This document shows, piece after piece, positions 34,330 through 47,050 of a stretch of 64,000 bases of DNA. Numbering within the stretch: the stretch's first letter is position 1; each line of letters begins with the position of its first letter. The notes under the pieces were generated by a model, which ran no database searches, had not been told where the DNA came from, and saw nothing but the letters and a program-made list of their open reading frames with translations. The translations under genes were made by a program, and so were the position numbers. This DNA comes from Moringa oleifera. Lineage: Eukaryota; Streptophyta; Magnoliopsida; Brassicales; Moringaceae. The stretch lies in assembly GCA_021397835.1 (NCBI GenBank), contig JAJFZO010000566.1:7932001-7996000 (forward strand), in the 5' to 3' direction.

Positions 34330-36420
34330 CATTTGTAATGAAATTTTTTGTCTTTCATTCATCAAAGAGTGGACCTATTCAGTTAATTGTGCTTTCCAAA
34401 TCTTAGCTTTCTAATGCCTACCATAGAATCAATGTTGTATCATATCTCTAATAAAATCCAATAAAGCCATGATGGGCAACTTCGCAGGCAAATCGAAGGC
34501 GTGATTTCAAGCTTTCAGTAATATTAATGGTCATGAGTTGGTATCATTTTCGAAGGTAATACACATGTGACCATTTCCTCGGATCTTCCTTCATGATATA
34601 TTCAAATGCTTAAGGGTGATTAGCTTGCAATTCAATCATCAATTGACTAAATTCAAACTCTCGATGTGCCCTTGCTACACTATAGAATATCTTGGACACT
34701 TCTTCCCTCTTGAATTTATTCTTTATATTTTGGGCCATATGCCAAGAACATAACCTATGACAAGAGTCAGGGAAGAATTTTACATTGGCCTTTGCAATAC
34801 TAGCATGATGATTCGATATAATAATCAAGTCATCAACACAAGCAATAGCCTCCTTCAGTCGCTCTAAAACCACTCCTAAGCCTTATAATTTTTTGAGCCA
34901 CCATAACCAAATGCTAGTGGGTATATCTGTTCATTTTCATCCTTGCACACTGCTACAAAAATAATACCATGGAATCTTCCTTTCAAGTAATTGGCATCGA
35001 TAGCAATAATTTGTCTAATCATTGAATGGAACCCCCTTAATGATTATCCAAGAGCTACAAAAAAAAAAAAAATACTTAAATCAATTAGTCTCATCCTTAA
35101 TGCATATGTGAGCCTTAGTTCTTGGACTAGCTATTTGCAACATGTGAAAATATGATGGTAATTGTTGGTATGACTCAACTAGGTTAGCATAAATAAGAGA
35201 CAATGCATATTCTTTCGCCTTCTAAGCTTTGCTATATAAAATTTATGTGCCATATAATTCTTTCATGTCATCTATGATATCTTTCGGCTTAATAATTCTA
35301 ACATTAATGGATAACTATTGAATAATAATTTCTTCAATAATGGTAAAACTTACTTGTCGATGTTGTCAATGCAACTCCTTCATTATGCAAATGTGTGTCA
35401 AATCACAATATCTAATTTAAAAAAATTATCCTTGTGTAAAATTCATAGGTCCATGCTATGAACCTTCTATGCATAATTTTCTTCTCTACAAGGAATCTTA
35501 AATATTGATTTGTTAGATCTCTTAAATTCAAAGTTCTCAGTCAATGCATAAATATGCAAAAATTGCTTCAACTCTTTTTTATTTAGGAAAAATTAACCTC
35601 TAGTAAAGGTGTCAATCGGAGTCACTGATTTCATAGTAAAAGCCAAAACAATATTGTATAATTTAGCACCCAACTCATTATACCTCTTATTAATACCATC
35701 ATTTATATTGTTATATGTTTCAGCGCATGCAGGTGGCACATAAGGTAGGATTGAATATGGTACATAAGGTAAGTTCTCATCATCAAGCTCAACTTCCATA
35801 ATGGGTTCAAATTGCTCTTCTTAGATAAGTTAAGTGGGATCAATTTTTCGGATTGGATACTCACACACAACATCATAGTCCATAGACTCATCCAAGTCGA
35901 TCTCATCAATATTCTAAGTATTAGGAGGAGTCTTATTATGGAATAATGGTTCTATGCCTAAATTTTTACCTTGAACAATTGGATGGGCCTCCAAGTTGGG
36001 GATTACATCAATCACCTCATTGCTGTCAATACAAGAATTCAACTAATTGATTCATTTTGAATTCTACCTTCACATACACTATGTGTGTTCTCAACATCAT
36101 GTCGCTCCACCAAATCCACAATTACATGGGGTACTATGTGATCACCATATAACATGAACTTAATACCGTCATCATTCACTAACTCAATTTTCATGTTAGT
36201 TTCATCAGATCTCACTATGGTTTGCAGTATCATATCATAGTTAGAGAAATCAATATCAACGCAAGATTTAACTAAACCTAATAATTGTGCATGTGTTAAA
36301 CCCTTTCAAACAACATAATCTTGAGTTTTGATAGTCCTACCAATATATTAAAAACTTCCTCTTGACTCGAACCACTCACCATTCCAAGTTACAATAACAC
36401 GCATTCTGCCATGACCATGA
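34330..36420 (-). pseudogene. Mutator-like element (MULE, MURA-type) transposase pseudogene
   Basis: On the - strand: an N-terminal part (36233-35590) with PYVPYSILPYVPP; a MuDR-type DNA-binding region (about 35580-35430, ELKQFLHIYALTENFEFK); then KDIIDDMKELYG and KEYALSLIYANLVESYQQLP; then the MULE catalytic domain (about 35030-34610): IRQIIAIDANYLKGRFHG, YPLAFGYGGSKNYK, IACVDDLIIISNHHASIAKA and CHRLCSWHMAQNIKNKF, followed by DPRKWSHVYYL and SLKSRLRFACEV. The first catalytic Asp (IAID) is kept; the second, usually in an ISDRH-like motif, is Asn here (ISNHH). Stops interrupt at several points (for example LYGT-stop-ILYSKA-stop-KAKEYA). No terminal inverted repeats could be paired. Confidence 0.85.
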
Positions 36421-37669
36421 AAATATTTCAAAAAAGAAGCAACATAAAAGGAACAAAACTAAAGTTTAGTAAATAGATAATAATTTAGATAAATAAGCAA
36501 TTATATTATCTTGTGTATCAATTTTATTAAAGAAATATTAATTTGTGAATAAAGTCATGATGGTTCACAAGATGATACGAATTCGGTAGTTAAGTCACGA
36601 TTTAATTCAACATAGCACAGTTCTTTGTTCATGTTACGATATGTATGATACATCATGATTATTCTTTTAAAACAAATAAAATCTTCGCATTGTTAAGATA
36701 CATTATCTTTCAAATACATACCTGTTAGTCTCTTGTCCCACTCGAACACTTTTTGCTTTTGAAGAACAATGTGTTACTAAAAACACGAGCTTGGTTGTGT
36801 AGATCTTAGATACAACGTGAAGAGAATTAGCCAAAATCAATTGATGATTGCTTTCTATTCCTTTTCTAGCCTTTGTTTAGGTAGATCTTAGATACAAACA
36901 TGAAGAAAAAGTTTGTAGAAAGAGCCTAAAGATAAAAAGAGAGAAAGCTTGATGATAGAAAGAGCTCAAAAAGCAAGAATATTAATATTGTATGCATTAA
37001 TTTTCTTATTTTTTGAATTTATTTACTTTTAAGGGTATTATTGTCTTTAGTATGGGTATTTTGGTCTTCACAATACATTTAAGTGTGAAAAACATAAAAG
37101 TTAGTAAAGATAGTTTGTTTCATAAAAAAAAGGACACGAGGTGTCAATTTTGGCAATTTCCTCTATTTCTTAGTCTATAATTTATGAGTTGGACTAGGCT
37201 TGTATGTCTTTGTTTGTGTGTGGTTTTTGAGCTAGTAGCTAGCTACTACCAAAAAGGACTGTTGTTTGATCATTTTCATGATTTCATGGGACCCATCTTT
37301 CTTTCAGGCTTCGAATTTGGACAGATCTAACATGCCTTCTTAACATGTGTTATTTGATAACTAAATGCGTGGATGTTATGAGTCAATTAGCATAGGCTTA
37401 AGCCTATTTCATAAGTGAGCAATCTTTGGCAGGCCTGGAGATTTAGTTAAGGGGAGTAAAGGCACTACAAGCCCATGTTACACAGGTCATGCATATTTCT
37501 TAAGGCCATTTTTTTTTATTCTTCTTTTATTTATAACAATAGAAGAGAACACATTAGGCTTGGTCTTGGAACGCCATGTTAACACCATGCTTAGCAAACC
37601 ATACGAGGACCAATCTTAGAACATCATGCTATGAGTGCAGTCACAGCATACCAAAAAATAAAAAAGACA
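36421..37669. other. No gene; right flank of MULE then mitochondrial-like DNA
   Basis: AT-rich to about 37100, probably MULE 5' sequence. GGACACGAGGTGTCAATTTT and GGCAATTTCCTC at about 37133-37162 look like a MULE-style terminus but have no partner near 34150-34300. From about 37190 the texture returns to the mitochondrial-like style. Confidence 0.35.
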
Positions 37670-37743
37670 TCAAGTGACCAGAATGGAACCTATGGCCTTC
37701 TATACCCAAAACAAATGCACTGACAAAACTGCACTACACCTTG
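37670..37743 (-). pseudogene. trnP: Mitochondrial trnP-UGG pseudogene
   Basis: On the - strand the sequence begins CAAGGTGTAGTGCAG and has the anticodon region TGTTTTGGGTATAGA (UGG) followed by GGCCATAGGTTC, matching plant mitochondrial tRNA-Pro with about a dozen changes. T-loop GTTCCATTC and acceptor TCACTTGA remain. Substitutions are mostly C-to-T. It is third in the order trnS-trnF-trnP on this strand, the usual plant mitochondrial cluster. Confidence 0.85.
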
Positions 37744-37920
37744 TCTCACCCCACGAAGCATATAAATCCATTTAATCAATGAATACTTGAATTGAACTTG
37801 CCCATCCTATTGTGCATAAGGGGTGAGAACTAATCTACCTCTTACACTATATTGCTTTTTGCCTTTTTCTTTTCACTTGAATTTAAAAATCCTACTTATA
37901 CTCGATTATGTGTCCTTTAG

Positions 37921-37993
37921 ACCCTTTGCCCCCTTAAAACCACTCACATAAGGATTTTCAATCCTTTGCTCTAATCAACTGAGCTACATGAAC
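37921..37993 (-). pseudogene. trnF: Mitochondrial trnF-GAA pseudogene
   Basis: The - strand reads GTTCATGTAGCTCAGTTGAT, then TAGAGCAAAGGATTGAAAAT (GAA anticodon in TTGAAAA) and CCTTATGTGAGTGG, matching plant mitochondrial tRNA-Phe through the anticodon and variable regions. The T-arm 3' half and acceptor (TTTTAAGGGGGC) no longer match or pair, so it is a broken gene. About 180 bp upstream of the trnP remnant. Confidence 0.82.
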
Positions 37994-38346
37994 CACTTTC
38001 CTAAAGTTCATTTTCTTTATCGAATAGCGCCATACCTTAACACTTAACTAGTAAGGGAAAAGCCCTTTACTAATCAATTCATTAGGCTCACTTTTTCATC
38101 AAGCTTTCGAGCAACTCTCTCAATTGCTACTTAATCTCCCAGCATGCTCAAGAACCGAGATTCGTCCAGTCCTTGAACGGCTATAAGGAGCTTGCTTACA
38201 GAAAGAAGATAGGTCGGTCAAATAAAAATAATGCACAATAGGCTCTCCACTCTTAGTTACTAAGTAGTGTAATTTTTTATTTAGAGGGACCCTACCAAGA
38301 GGTTCTTTCTCTCACGTAATTTTGCCCATCCATTCCACTTTCGTGC

Positions 38347-38435
38347 CAAAGGGAAAGGAATTCAAACCCATGATACGATCTTCTTATATATCAATTTAGC
38401 AAAACCAATGCCTTAAGCCATTCAACCATCCTTCA
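38347..38435 (-). pseudogene. trnS: Mitochondrial trnS-GCU pseudogene
   Basis: On the - strand GAAGGATGGTTGAATGGCTT is followed by AAGGCATTGGTTTTGCTAAA, a long variable arm (TTGATATATAAGAAGATCGT) and ATCATGGGTTTGAATTCC. This is plant mitochondrial tRNA-Ser(GCU) with an extra T beside the anticodon and several C-to-T changes. The acceptor stem is eroded. First of the trnS-trnF-trnP cluster. Confidence 0.85.
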
Positions 38436-41400
38436 AGTTATTGATTAATTTATTGTGTAGTTGGTTGCTTGAAGGTTATCTAATCTGATCAATTACATAA
38501 GCCGTAGTGCGTTAGCACGTATACTTTTCTTTTATTTATGAGATAGACCCCATCTAAATCTACCTAGCATCCAAGCCATCAAAATCTGCCACTTCTTTCC
38601 TTGGGTGACGCCTCCTTTCTATGATGAACTTTACCAGTCTTTGCCTCTAACTTGATCATTTTTGAAATATCTGGTTCGAAAAGACTAGAAGAGAAGATAC
38701 GGCCAAGCTAAGCCTTACCCACCTGAATTGAATTTATATCTCCTTCGTCTACTTGAGATTTCCTAGATTGTGACTCTTTTATTACATCATGGAAAACTCC
38801 ATTCTTGTCATGATCAATCTATATCCTACCATAGTGCCTAAAGAACCTTAGCAACCAAGGCAAGCATACTAAGGCAAAGGAATTTCTTGTTGATTACCTG
38901 AGGTAGTCAGCCTTTTTCTTGCTTTTATCTGCCTATCTAATCTTTTAAATAGGCATTGTTATTATAAAAAAAAAATTTATATAGGAATTACGATGTGGCT
39001 TAGCTTTTCTTAACTCTAGGAAAGGAATAGCTATCTGATCTGGCTTAACTCATGAACTCTTAAACAGGAAGATTCCTAGCTACTTAGACTAGAAGATAAG
39101 AGCTATTAACTAAAAGAAGAAGAGCTAATATTCGTCCAGTATGTAGGAAAGTGAAGACAAAAGATAACATCAAAGTTTATAATAGTAATAGGGTAAAGAG
39201 TTAAATTAGTTCGTAAACATCAACAATACTTTAATGGTTAATAACTACATACTTCTTTGAAACATTAAATTTGGCTTAGTATGAGTTTTACATTAGTAAA
39301 CGAAGAATTAGGTGATATCCAATCCTATGTCCAAAAGTAAAGCACCATTATTTAATCTAGCTAAAGAAAGACTTCAAGACAAAAAGCTTAGATGTGAGGA
39401 AAGGCTAAAATGACAAGAAAAGAGCTTAGTAAGGAGATAACACTAGAGGGAGGAAATTTTTGCAAATAAAAAAACACGTTGAATTTGAAAGGAAGCTCAC
39501 GAGAGGGAAAGAAAGAAAAAAAAAAACTAATGAAATTCATCCCAAGCTAATTGCTTCTTTCGAGATAGTAGTGCAAAAGGAAAATGCTTTGTCTTTTGAT
39601 GTAGCTTCAAGTCTTCGATGTTCCTCAGAGACTGATAAGAGTCAGAATAGGTACTAACACAGTGGTAGAATAGGATTGATGATGATGGGCCAAAGCCCCC
39701 AAATCTTTTGGTTTAGGAGCCAAATTCAACCTTTTTTTTATTCTTTCCATAAGATTTCGTTACACCATACACAATAAGCAAAAGACCAAGCATAAATCTC
39801 AATGATTTTTAATTTTGGTCTTTCGACATGTGATTCATTACTGCAAGCTCCTTCTTGTATAATAACACTTGAGCGAGGTGGTTTAACTACCTTTTTCATC
39901 TGTTTATGAATGGAACATCAAACTAAAAATTTCTTTATCTTTTATTACCATGCCATGAATGAAAATTCATGGTTTGGGAAAAGTCCTGAAATCTCACCTT
40001 TTAGCATTACGATAAAGTGTTGACAGAGCAAAGCAATGGGACCCATTTTAAGAGAGAGTGCAACGAAGAGACCGAAACATAGAGAAATGGTCAATGAGGT
40101 TATATCGCTTTAAAAGAGGTATCGATAGCGAACCATAAGCCCTAGCTTTAAGTCAAAGAAACAAGCAATCATATGCCTAGAGTAGAAAGATATTTCACTT
40201 TAAAATTGTTACTAAAAGCATTATAAGCACACTTCCTATCTAGGCAAACCAAACCTGAAAAAGCACCTCTTTCTTGGCTGGCCTTGCAAAAGTGAATTTG
40301 CGGGATAATAGAATTAAGTATCAAGACTGCAAGATAAAAGGAAGGTTCCTGCGTGTAGGAAAGCTTTTTCACCATCTATTGAGTATTTGTCTCAATCTTG
40401 CTATCTCAACTTATACTTATGATAGGCGGGCTCAATGCCAAATATTTGTCTTTGGAAATCCTGCTCTTTTAATTTTTGGTATTCAACTATCTTGCTTGGT
40501 TTCACCCTTTCATTCATGAAGCAGATCAATGGGAAGGGTGTTTTTGAAGCGTAATGCAAGAGTTTTTAACCCTTTCTCATCGATCGATAAACAAAACTTC
40601 CAGTAAAAAGCCACTTTTTTTTTTTTAAATGAAAACATTGAAAGATCTTTGATCTCACCTTTGAATAAGTCCGACAAAGCACCTTTTCCTACTAAATTCT
40701 ATCTATCTTTGCCCACTTCTTCCATTTGTTAAGCTTTAAGCTCCTCTGGCAAATCATGATATGTGCATGCTGGTTACTCTACTTTAGTAATGTGTTAACT
40801 AGTAGTCCACTACTGATTTAGGATTTGGTACTGACACCTGTCATACTAACTATAAGCCTTTTGAAAAAATGTATATATATATATTAAAGTATATTCCTTT
40901 TTTTTTTTTACAACTTTATCAAAGACTCCTTGACTTGGGAAGTCCTAAGACCAGGGTCAAGCTACAACATGTCGATCGTCATAAAGGTCATTTTCCTGCT
41001 TGCAGAAACCCCTTTTTGATAATTTTCTTCATGAATATTAGGGATTAATTAAAAACTGGATGAATTATTTCAGCATATCATAAGCGAGCCTGCTTATTAC
41101 AAGCCCTATAATCATTCATCAACTTCAAGGCGAGTTTGAAAGCTTGACAATTTACTTTGGAGAGTCCTTCTTGGAGTTAACTCTTCCATAAAAGTAGAGT
41201 AGACAATATGTCTAGTAGTTTATTAAGAGCAAAGAGAAGCTTTCCAAGCGAAGGAGGTTGGTTCAACTATTTCACCAATCTGGTGCAATGTCCCCATGCT
41301 ATGTTTTTATCTCAAGGCAAGTCTACTATCTTGGTCTTATTGTCTGTCATTACTTAGTCTTTCTTTTCTTGACAAGAGAGAAGAAATCCTTCCCTTAAGT

Positions 41401-44400
41401 TTTCATTGGAAAGATCATAAAGAATTAGTCCGCCGATGGACTTTCATGTGAAGGCTATCTTCTTAGTGTTTATTGGCATGTTTATGACCTAGTGGAAAAT
41501 TACTACCATATGAATGTCCTCCTCATTACTTTAGGACTAGGCTGGCAAATCAAACAACTTTATGTTAACAACACCTTTCACTTACAATATTCATGAAAAT
41601 TAATGAGCTAGCCCACAATAAATGAGAATAACAAGACTCTACGGCTTAACAAGTTCCTTCCCCACCAAAACCCTTACTCGGGCCTTGACAGGGTAAGAGT
41701 AGTTAGGTCAACATGAGTATTTCCTTTGCGAAAAGGTTGCATTGGTTTCGCGTGAAGATTAAGGGCCTGTAGATGACAAAATTAGCTTATGTTAAGAAGG
41801 ATTTATATGAGGTGGCAAGATGTTGAATCGTTAATAGTATTCTTTTTTTAGGCAATGCATAAGACTTCGAACTAAGTTGAGTTAGCCCTAGTATGGATGG
41901 TCCTAAGTGTGGGGATCTTAACCATATGATTGTGATCTATGATAGGGCTATTCCTAGTCATATGTTAATTTCATTTTTTAAAATGCTTCAACCAAGCCTT
42001 CAAATGTAGATTCTTCCAAAGATAGATTAACTAATAGGTATATTCAAATTGGAGGTCTTCGGCTTGGGCCTCCCTATTTCCTTCTAACATCTACTTGTTG
42101 GTGGTAGGCATGCATAAGAATCCCTCTCCTTCTACTGTTATAAGTGCTGACTATCTTCCAAATCTCGTTACCCTTCTACTGTCGCATATGGTGCTGGTAG
42201 GCCATCATATGTGTATGGTTATGGTATGGCTCTAGTCTTGAAACTTATGCTGAATTAGTAAGTCTAAAGTTGCCCTTAACTCTAATTTAAGTGTAATAAG
42301 TTGTATGGACATTCCATTTAATCTTGTATTGGATAGGCAATTGTTCACTTTAAAATAGTCTTGATGCAGTTCATGGCCTAAGTAACATGGATTTGAATAT
42401 AGCTATTATAGGTATGCCCAATACCTAAACTCTCTTTTTCTAGTTTCCAAGAGGTGTCAAAATAGAAAGAAAAATACCGATCATCCCTTAAGAGATGCCT
42501 AAAGGGTATAAGACCAAAACAAGAGATACAACTAGGCTTAAAGATGGCACAATTTTAACTTTCTCGCTTTAATCAGGTGGCAACTGTCGGGGTACTAGTA
42601 ACTAGCGTGTGGTGCCTCTTTTTTATTCTTTAACCACTGTCGGTCCTCATGATCTTAAATAGTAATTCTTTGGTTACCCTCAAGTCTCGATGTCGCATTT
42701 TCTATTATTGCTTCCTTTTAGACTGTAGGTGGATCTTATCTCCTCTTTTTTTTTTCTTTGGTTCCCATGCGTGAGGAGGTTTAGCATTGGCTTTGTTGTC
42801 AAGGTAAAAAGAGTGTGATTTTGCACTCCTTCTATGGCCCATTAGGCTTTTCCTAACTCGCCTTACTTATTTTAACTCTATTGATATCTTTTTTGGTGTC
42901 AAGACTAGTAGCAGCAATGAGATCACTTAAGATTTGTTCCAAAAGAGATATATGTGAAAGGGTTTCAATTCCTTTTAAGAGGAACTTATGTCAGATTCAG
43001 TCAGCAGAGTTACCGTTCGCTTAGCCATGTGAAACAAGACTTCATATACCCCTAATTCTTCGATTAATATGACTTAGAGGGGCTTTTCATGGAAAGCTTT
43101 GCGGTTAATAATCGAAAAAGTAACCAAATCTCCTCATACTTTTTAGTTCATCTTAGTAGTACAAGAAAGAAGCCTATGTGGTGGGTTTGACTACTACAAA
43201 AGTGCATATTAATTATCAATAAGCTAATTTTCGTTTAAGGAATTTAATCTACAATGACATTATTTTTTGATGATCTTGATTGAATGAATTGACTATTTCA
43301 TTTTATAAAAATGTAATCGACTATATGATCTCTCTTTTTTAAGTGCGAAAGATTGTAAGGGTCATATTTTGTCTTCTTTTACATATGACAACATATCTAG
43401 TTTACCTGAAGCAACATTTCTCAAAGTAGCATTCCCATAAGCAGAGGATGAAACCTTTTCTTGTTTATTCTAATGAGGATTTATGAATCACTCAAATAAG
43501 GCTTTTTAGCCACATCTAAATTGCTATCCTTACCCATATCTTTATGCGTAGGGGCATCAAAATCTAAATCTGTAAAAGGTATTTGGGAATCCCCATTCGT
43601 ATCCATATTGGCTAAATCCAGCATAGTGGGTCTTGTTTTGATATGAGAATAAATCTCTTTAAAAGGCATCTCAATGACAGAGAATTGAGAACCATAAGGC
43701 GAGCATAAAAATGCTAGTATAAACAACTCACATAGACATGCATGATAAGGTGCGTGGAGCCAACTAAGCCACCACTTTTACTAGATATAGGTCCAGATGA
43801 CGTAAGAGCCTGCCACTAAAACCTAACCCTTAAAAGGCTAAGGTCTAAGAGGTGTACTACTAAAAATGTCTCTTTAGCCAAGGGTTTGATTTCACACAAG
43901 CATAACTTCTCTAATAATGAGAGAAACCTCACATAAATGGCTAAAGTTCTTTCTTTACCAAAAACCTATTAACTTCACAGAAGGACAAAATAAGTAAGGT
44001 AGAGATTAAGTTAAGCATAAAAGTTTTAAGAATCAGAGGATCGAACTTCTTAATACTTGCTAGGAACCAATGCAACTAGGATAAAAGCTTGCCATGACTT
44101 CCAAGCAAGCTGTGTCAGGTTGCTTGAAATACCCTTATCTGAGCTAGCCATTACATTTAGATGTTGATCGACAAGAGATGCTACTTCCTTTTAATCAATA
44201 GTGAGAACGCCACGCCACCCACGAGAACTTTATTTCACTATACTATTTTTTTGAATTGTATTTGCTTTGCCTGCATAACTATTAAGCTTAAGCTTGGCTA
44301 GTTAGCCCTTTATTTATAACTCTAAGCAAAAAAGTCTATGTATTCCTTAAGGAAATAGATCAAATTAGAGTTTTCAACCTTAACTTATGTCAGCGAAGTG

Positions 44401-45442
44401 TTTGATGAACATGGACTTATGAATTGTCCTCAACACCCAAATTTCTCTATTAACTTCATCCTTAGTGGGTAGGAGAGAGAAGATAGCATACGAACATCAA
44501 GTGGAGCACTCTTTGAACCAAAATAAGCATATAAAATGATTTAAACTAGTAACAATAACCAACCGATTATAATGGCCAAGCAAAAGGCACAAAAGATTGT
44601 TAACTCTTATTGTTATTACAAGCCTAAAGGCAAAGAGTAGGACATTAATTCAAAGAACGAGTACTGTACAAAGCCTTTCCTCCATGAAAGAAAGGATCAG
44701 ATAGAATGTAGAAAAGCTAAGATAAAGTCGCTTCTTTAATCACTCAGGTACAACTTTGTTAAGTAAATTAACTTTTATCTTTACTAGTAGCCATGGTAGG
44801 CATAATTTACTTGAGCTCTTTAAAGCCTTTCATGCCTCACTTCACTAGTGCTTTTCACTAGATCTTTAAAGCAACAAGAATTCTTTCCTTATGAAAAGGT
44901 CTCATTTTCTTGTATGAGCTTTCCCCAAGGTGTATGTAATAAGTCTTAGCTAGCCAAGTCTTAAGATCTCATGGCTTACTAATCTATGGACACTTCAAAT
45001 GAAGCCAAATCTGCTAAATAGGACAATCCGCTGATCTAGATAAGTGAGTTAGTATATAACCAAAGGAAGAACAAAAGGAAAACTTAACTAGAAGATGAGC
45101 TAACCTAAGCACCCATGAAAAGAGATTTTGAATATTGAAAAAAGTGTGTAAAAGGCCTACAACTAACCTAATTTTGTTTTTTTCTTATGCATTCAACCAT
45201 CTTGTGGTCAATCTTTGGATGAAGCTCGTGCTCGGCCCCTTGGTAACCCTTTTTCTTTTGTAAAGGAGACTTGTCAATGACGGTGGTTAGCAAAGCGGAT
45301 CTTTTCCTTTTATCTTGAATAACTAGTTTCATTAGCATCTTGGCCCCCATTGGGCTTGGCGGAGCAATGTCATGACTTTTAAAAAAATTACTAGTTTTCA
45401 TGAGGCATGACTCAAAGAAAAAGATAAATCTAACTTTTAGGG
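38436..45442. other. Mitochondrial-like degraded DNA, no gene recognised
   Basis: Seven kb continuous with the tRNA cluster, of the same mixed texture. Short open frames (39460-39657, 40274-40519, 43481-43726, 45168-45482) have no recognisable domain; the last crosses into the next CACTA element. No further tRNA, rRNA or respiratory exon was identified. Confidence 0.5.
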
Positions 45443-45700
45443 CACTACGAAAAAATTTAAAAATAGCGACACAATATAGCAATTGATTTTTTCAATCGTT
45501 AAATAATGATAGAATAATGACAGATTTACTACAGAATAAAAATTTTACCATAGTGACAAAATAATGACAGATTAACGACACACATTAGCTACAGACGCTA
45601 TCTTCATCGTAAATTTACTTTTAATTCATTTATTTTAATTTTTAATTAATATAAAAATAGATCAACGATCAAATTTTAATTGGTAGCTAATCAAAGATCT
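45443..45700. repeat. 5' subterminal repeat array of CACTA copy 3
   Basis: ATAGCGACACAATATAGC, AATAATGACAGATTAACGAC and related words; corresponds to 24681-24955 of copy 2 inverted. Confidence 0.85.
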
Positions 45701-47050
45701 AGTGACTATAATGCTTCGGTCACTATGTAAGCAATGTAGCCTAGTGACCACCCTATGGGCAGTCGCGAAGGCTGCAAACTTGCTGCCTTCAGAAGAAATC
45801 GTGGCCATAAACTTAATTATTGCCTTCAAAGCCAGCAAGCTGGCCGCCTTCAGAGGCAACCATGCATGGTCGCCAACTTGCTACCTTCGTAGGTAGCCAT
45901 GCATGGCTGCCATAAAAGCAAGCTGGCGACTAGCTTATTGCCTTCTTAGGTAACCATGCATGGCAGCTATAAAAGCAAGTTGGTTGCCATCATGTCACCT
46001 TGGAAGGTAGCAAAGCATGGCCATCGCTAAAAGAAGTTGGCCGCCAACTTGCTGCCTTCGAAGGCACCATGCATGGTCGTCAGTAGGGGAAGCAAGTTGA
46101 TGGCATAAGCAAGCTGGCCGCCAGCTTACTGCCTACGAAGGCAGTCATGCATGGCTGCCTCATAAGCAATCTAGTCGCCAGGCCTTCCAAGACAGCCACG
46201 CATGGCTACAAGCTTACTGCCTTAATTTGAAAGTTACCATGCATAGGCACTCCCATGGCCATGACCTTCGAAGGTGACTACGATGGCCACGAAAAAGGCA
46301 GCCATGGCCGTGAAGGTAGTCGTGGCCTTCAAAGGCGGCTGCCATGTTCATGAAAGAGGCAGCTACGACCACCCATGAAGGCAGCCACAACACCCATGAA
46401 GGTAGCCACGATGCCTACGAAAGCAGCCACAGGCACCCATGAAGGCAGCCACCATGCCTACAAAGGTAGACAAAGGCATCTATGAAGGTAGCCACGGTCG
46501 CCCACGAAGGCAGCCATGGCCTTCAAAGATGGGAGCCATGGCCTTTGAAGGTGGCAGCCATGGCCTCAAAGGTAATAGCCATGGACTTCGGGGGCGACAA
46601 CGATGGCTGATGTGACAATGAAGCAGCCACGACTACCATGAAAGCCTCCATGCATGGCCATGAAGGCAGCCATGGCTGCCCCAAAGACCTCCATGCATGG
46701 CTGTGAAGGCAACCATGGCCGTTGCCAAAGCGTCCATGCATGGCCGCAAAGGCAGCCATGCCTATCGCCACAGCGTTCACGCATGGCTGCAATGGTGGCC
46801 ATGGCCTTCGAAGGTGGCAGCGATGGTTGTTGCAAAAGTGTCCATGAGTGGCTGCGAAGGCAATCGTGGCATTCGAATTGGGCAGCCATGGCCTTCTAAG
46901 GTAGTAGCCATAACCACCGCGAAAGCGCCTATGCATGGCCTCAAAGTGGTAACCATGGTTGTGAAGGCATTGCTGCCTTTGATTGATTTTGCTTTCACTG
47001 TAAAGGCAACGATGGACTACAGTTCCATTGCTAGATTTCACTTCTGGCGA
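45701..47050. repeat. GC-rich CATGCATG-bearing array in CACTA copy 3
   Basis: About 1.35 kb of dispersed 30-60-bp repeats rich in GCTGCCTTCGAAGGCAG-like and CCATGCATGG palindromes. Exact CATGCATG occurs at 45861, 45898, 45955, 46068, 46146, 46649, 46692 and 46735; from about 46400 the units are mainly GAAGGCAGCCATGGC. It is far more GC-rich than anything around it. Open frames on both strands (up to 172 codons at 46523-47041) arise because the units lack stops; their translations are low-complexity His/Met/Ala strings and are not taken as genes. Longer than the equivalent in copy 2 (about 390 bp), implying repeat expansion or contraction. Confidence 0.85.

Noticed and set aside
37110..37165. 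Possible MULE terminal inverted repeat (GGACACGAGGTGTC...GGCAATTTCC)
   Set aside because: No matching inverted copy or 9-bp duplication found near 34150-34330, so element ends are not called.
43481..43726. 81-codon - strand frame with MDTNGDSQIPFTDLDFDAP
   Set aside because: Acidic stretch hints at a calcium-binding loop, but there is no paired helix pattern and the setting is degraded filler.
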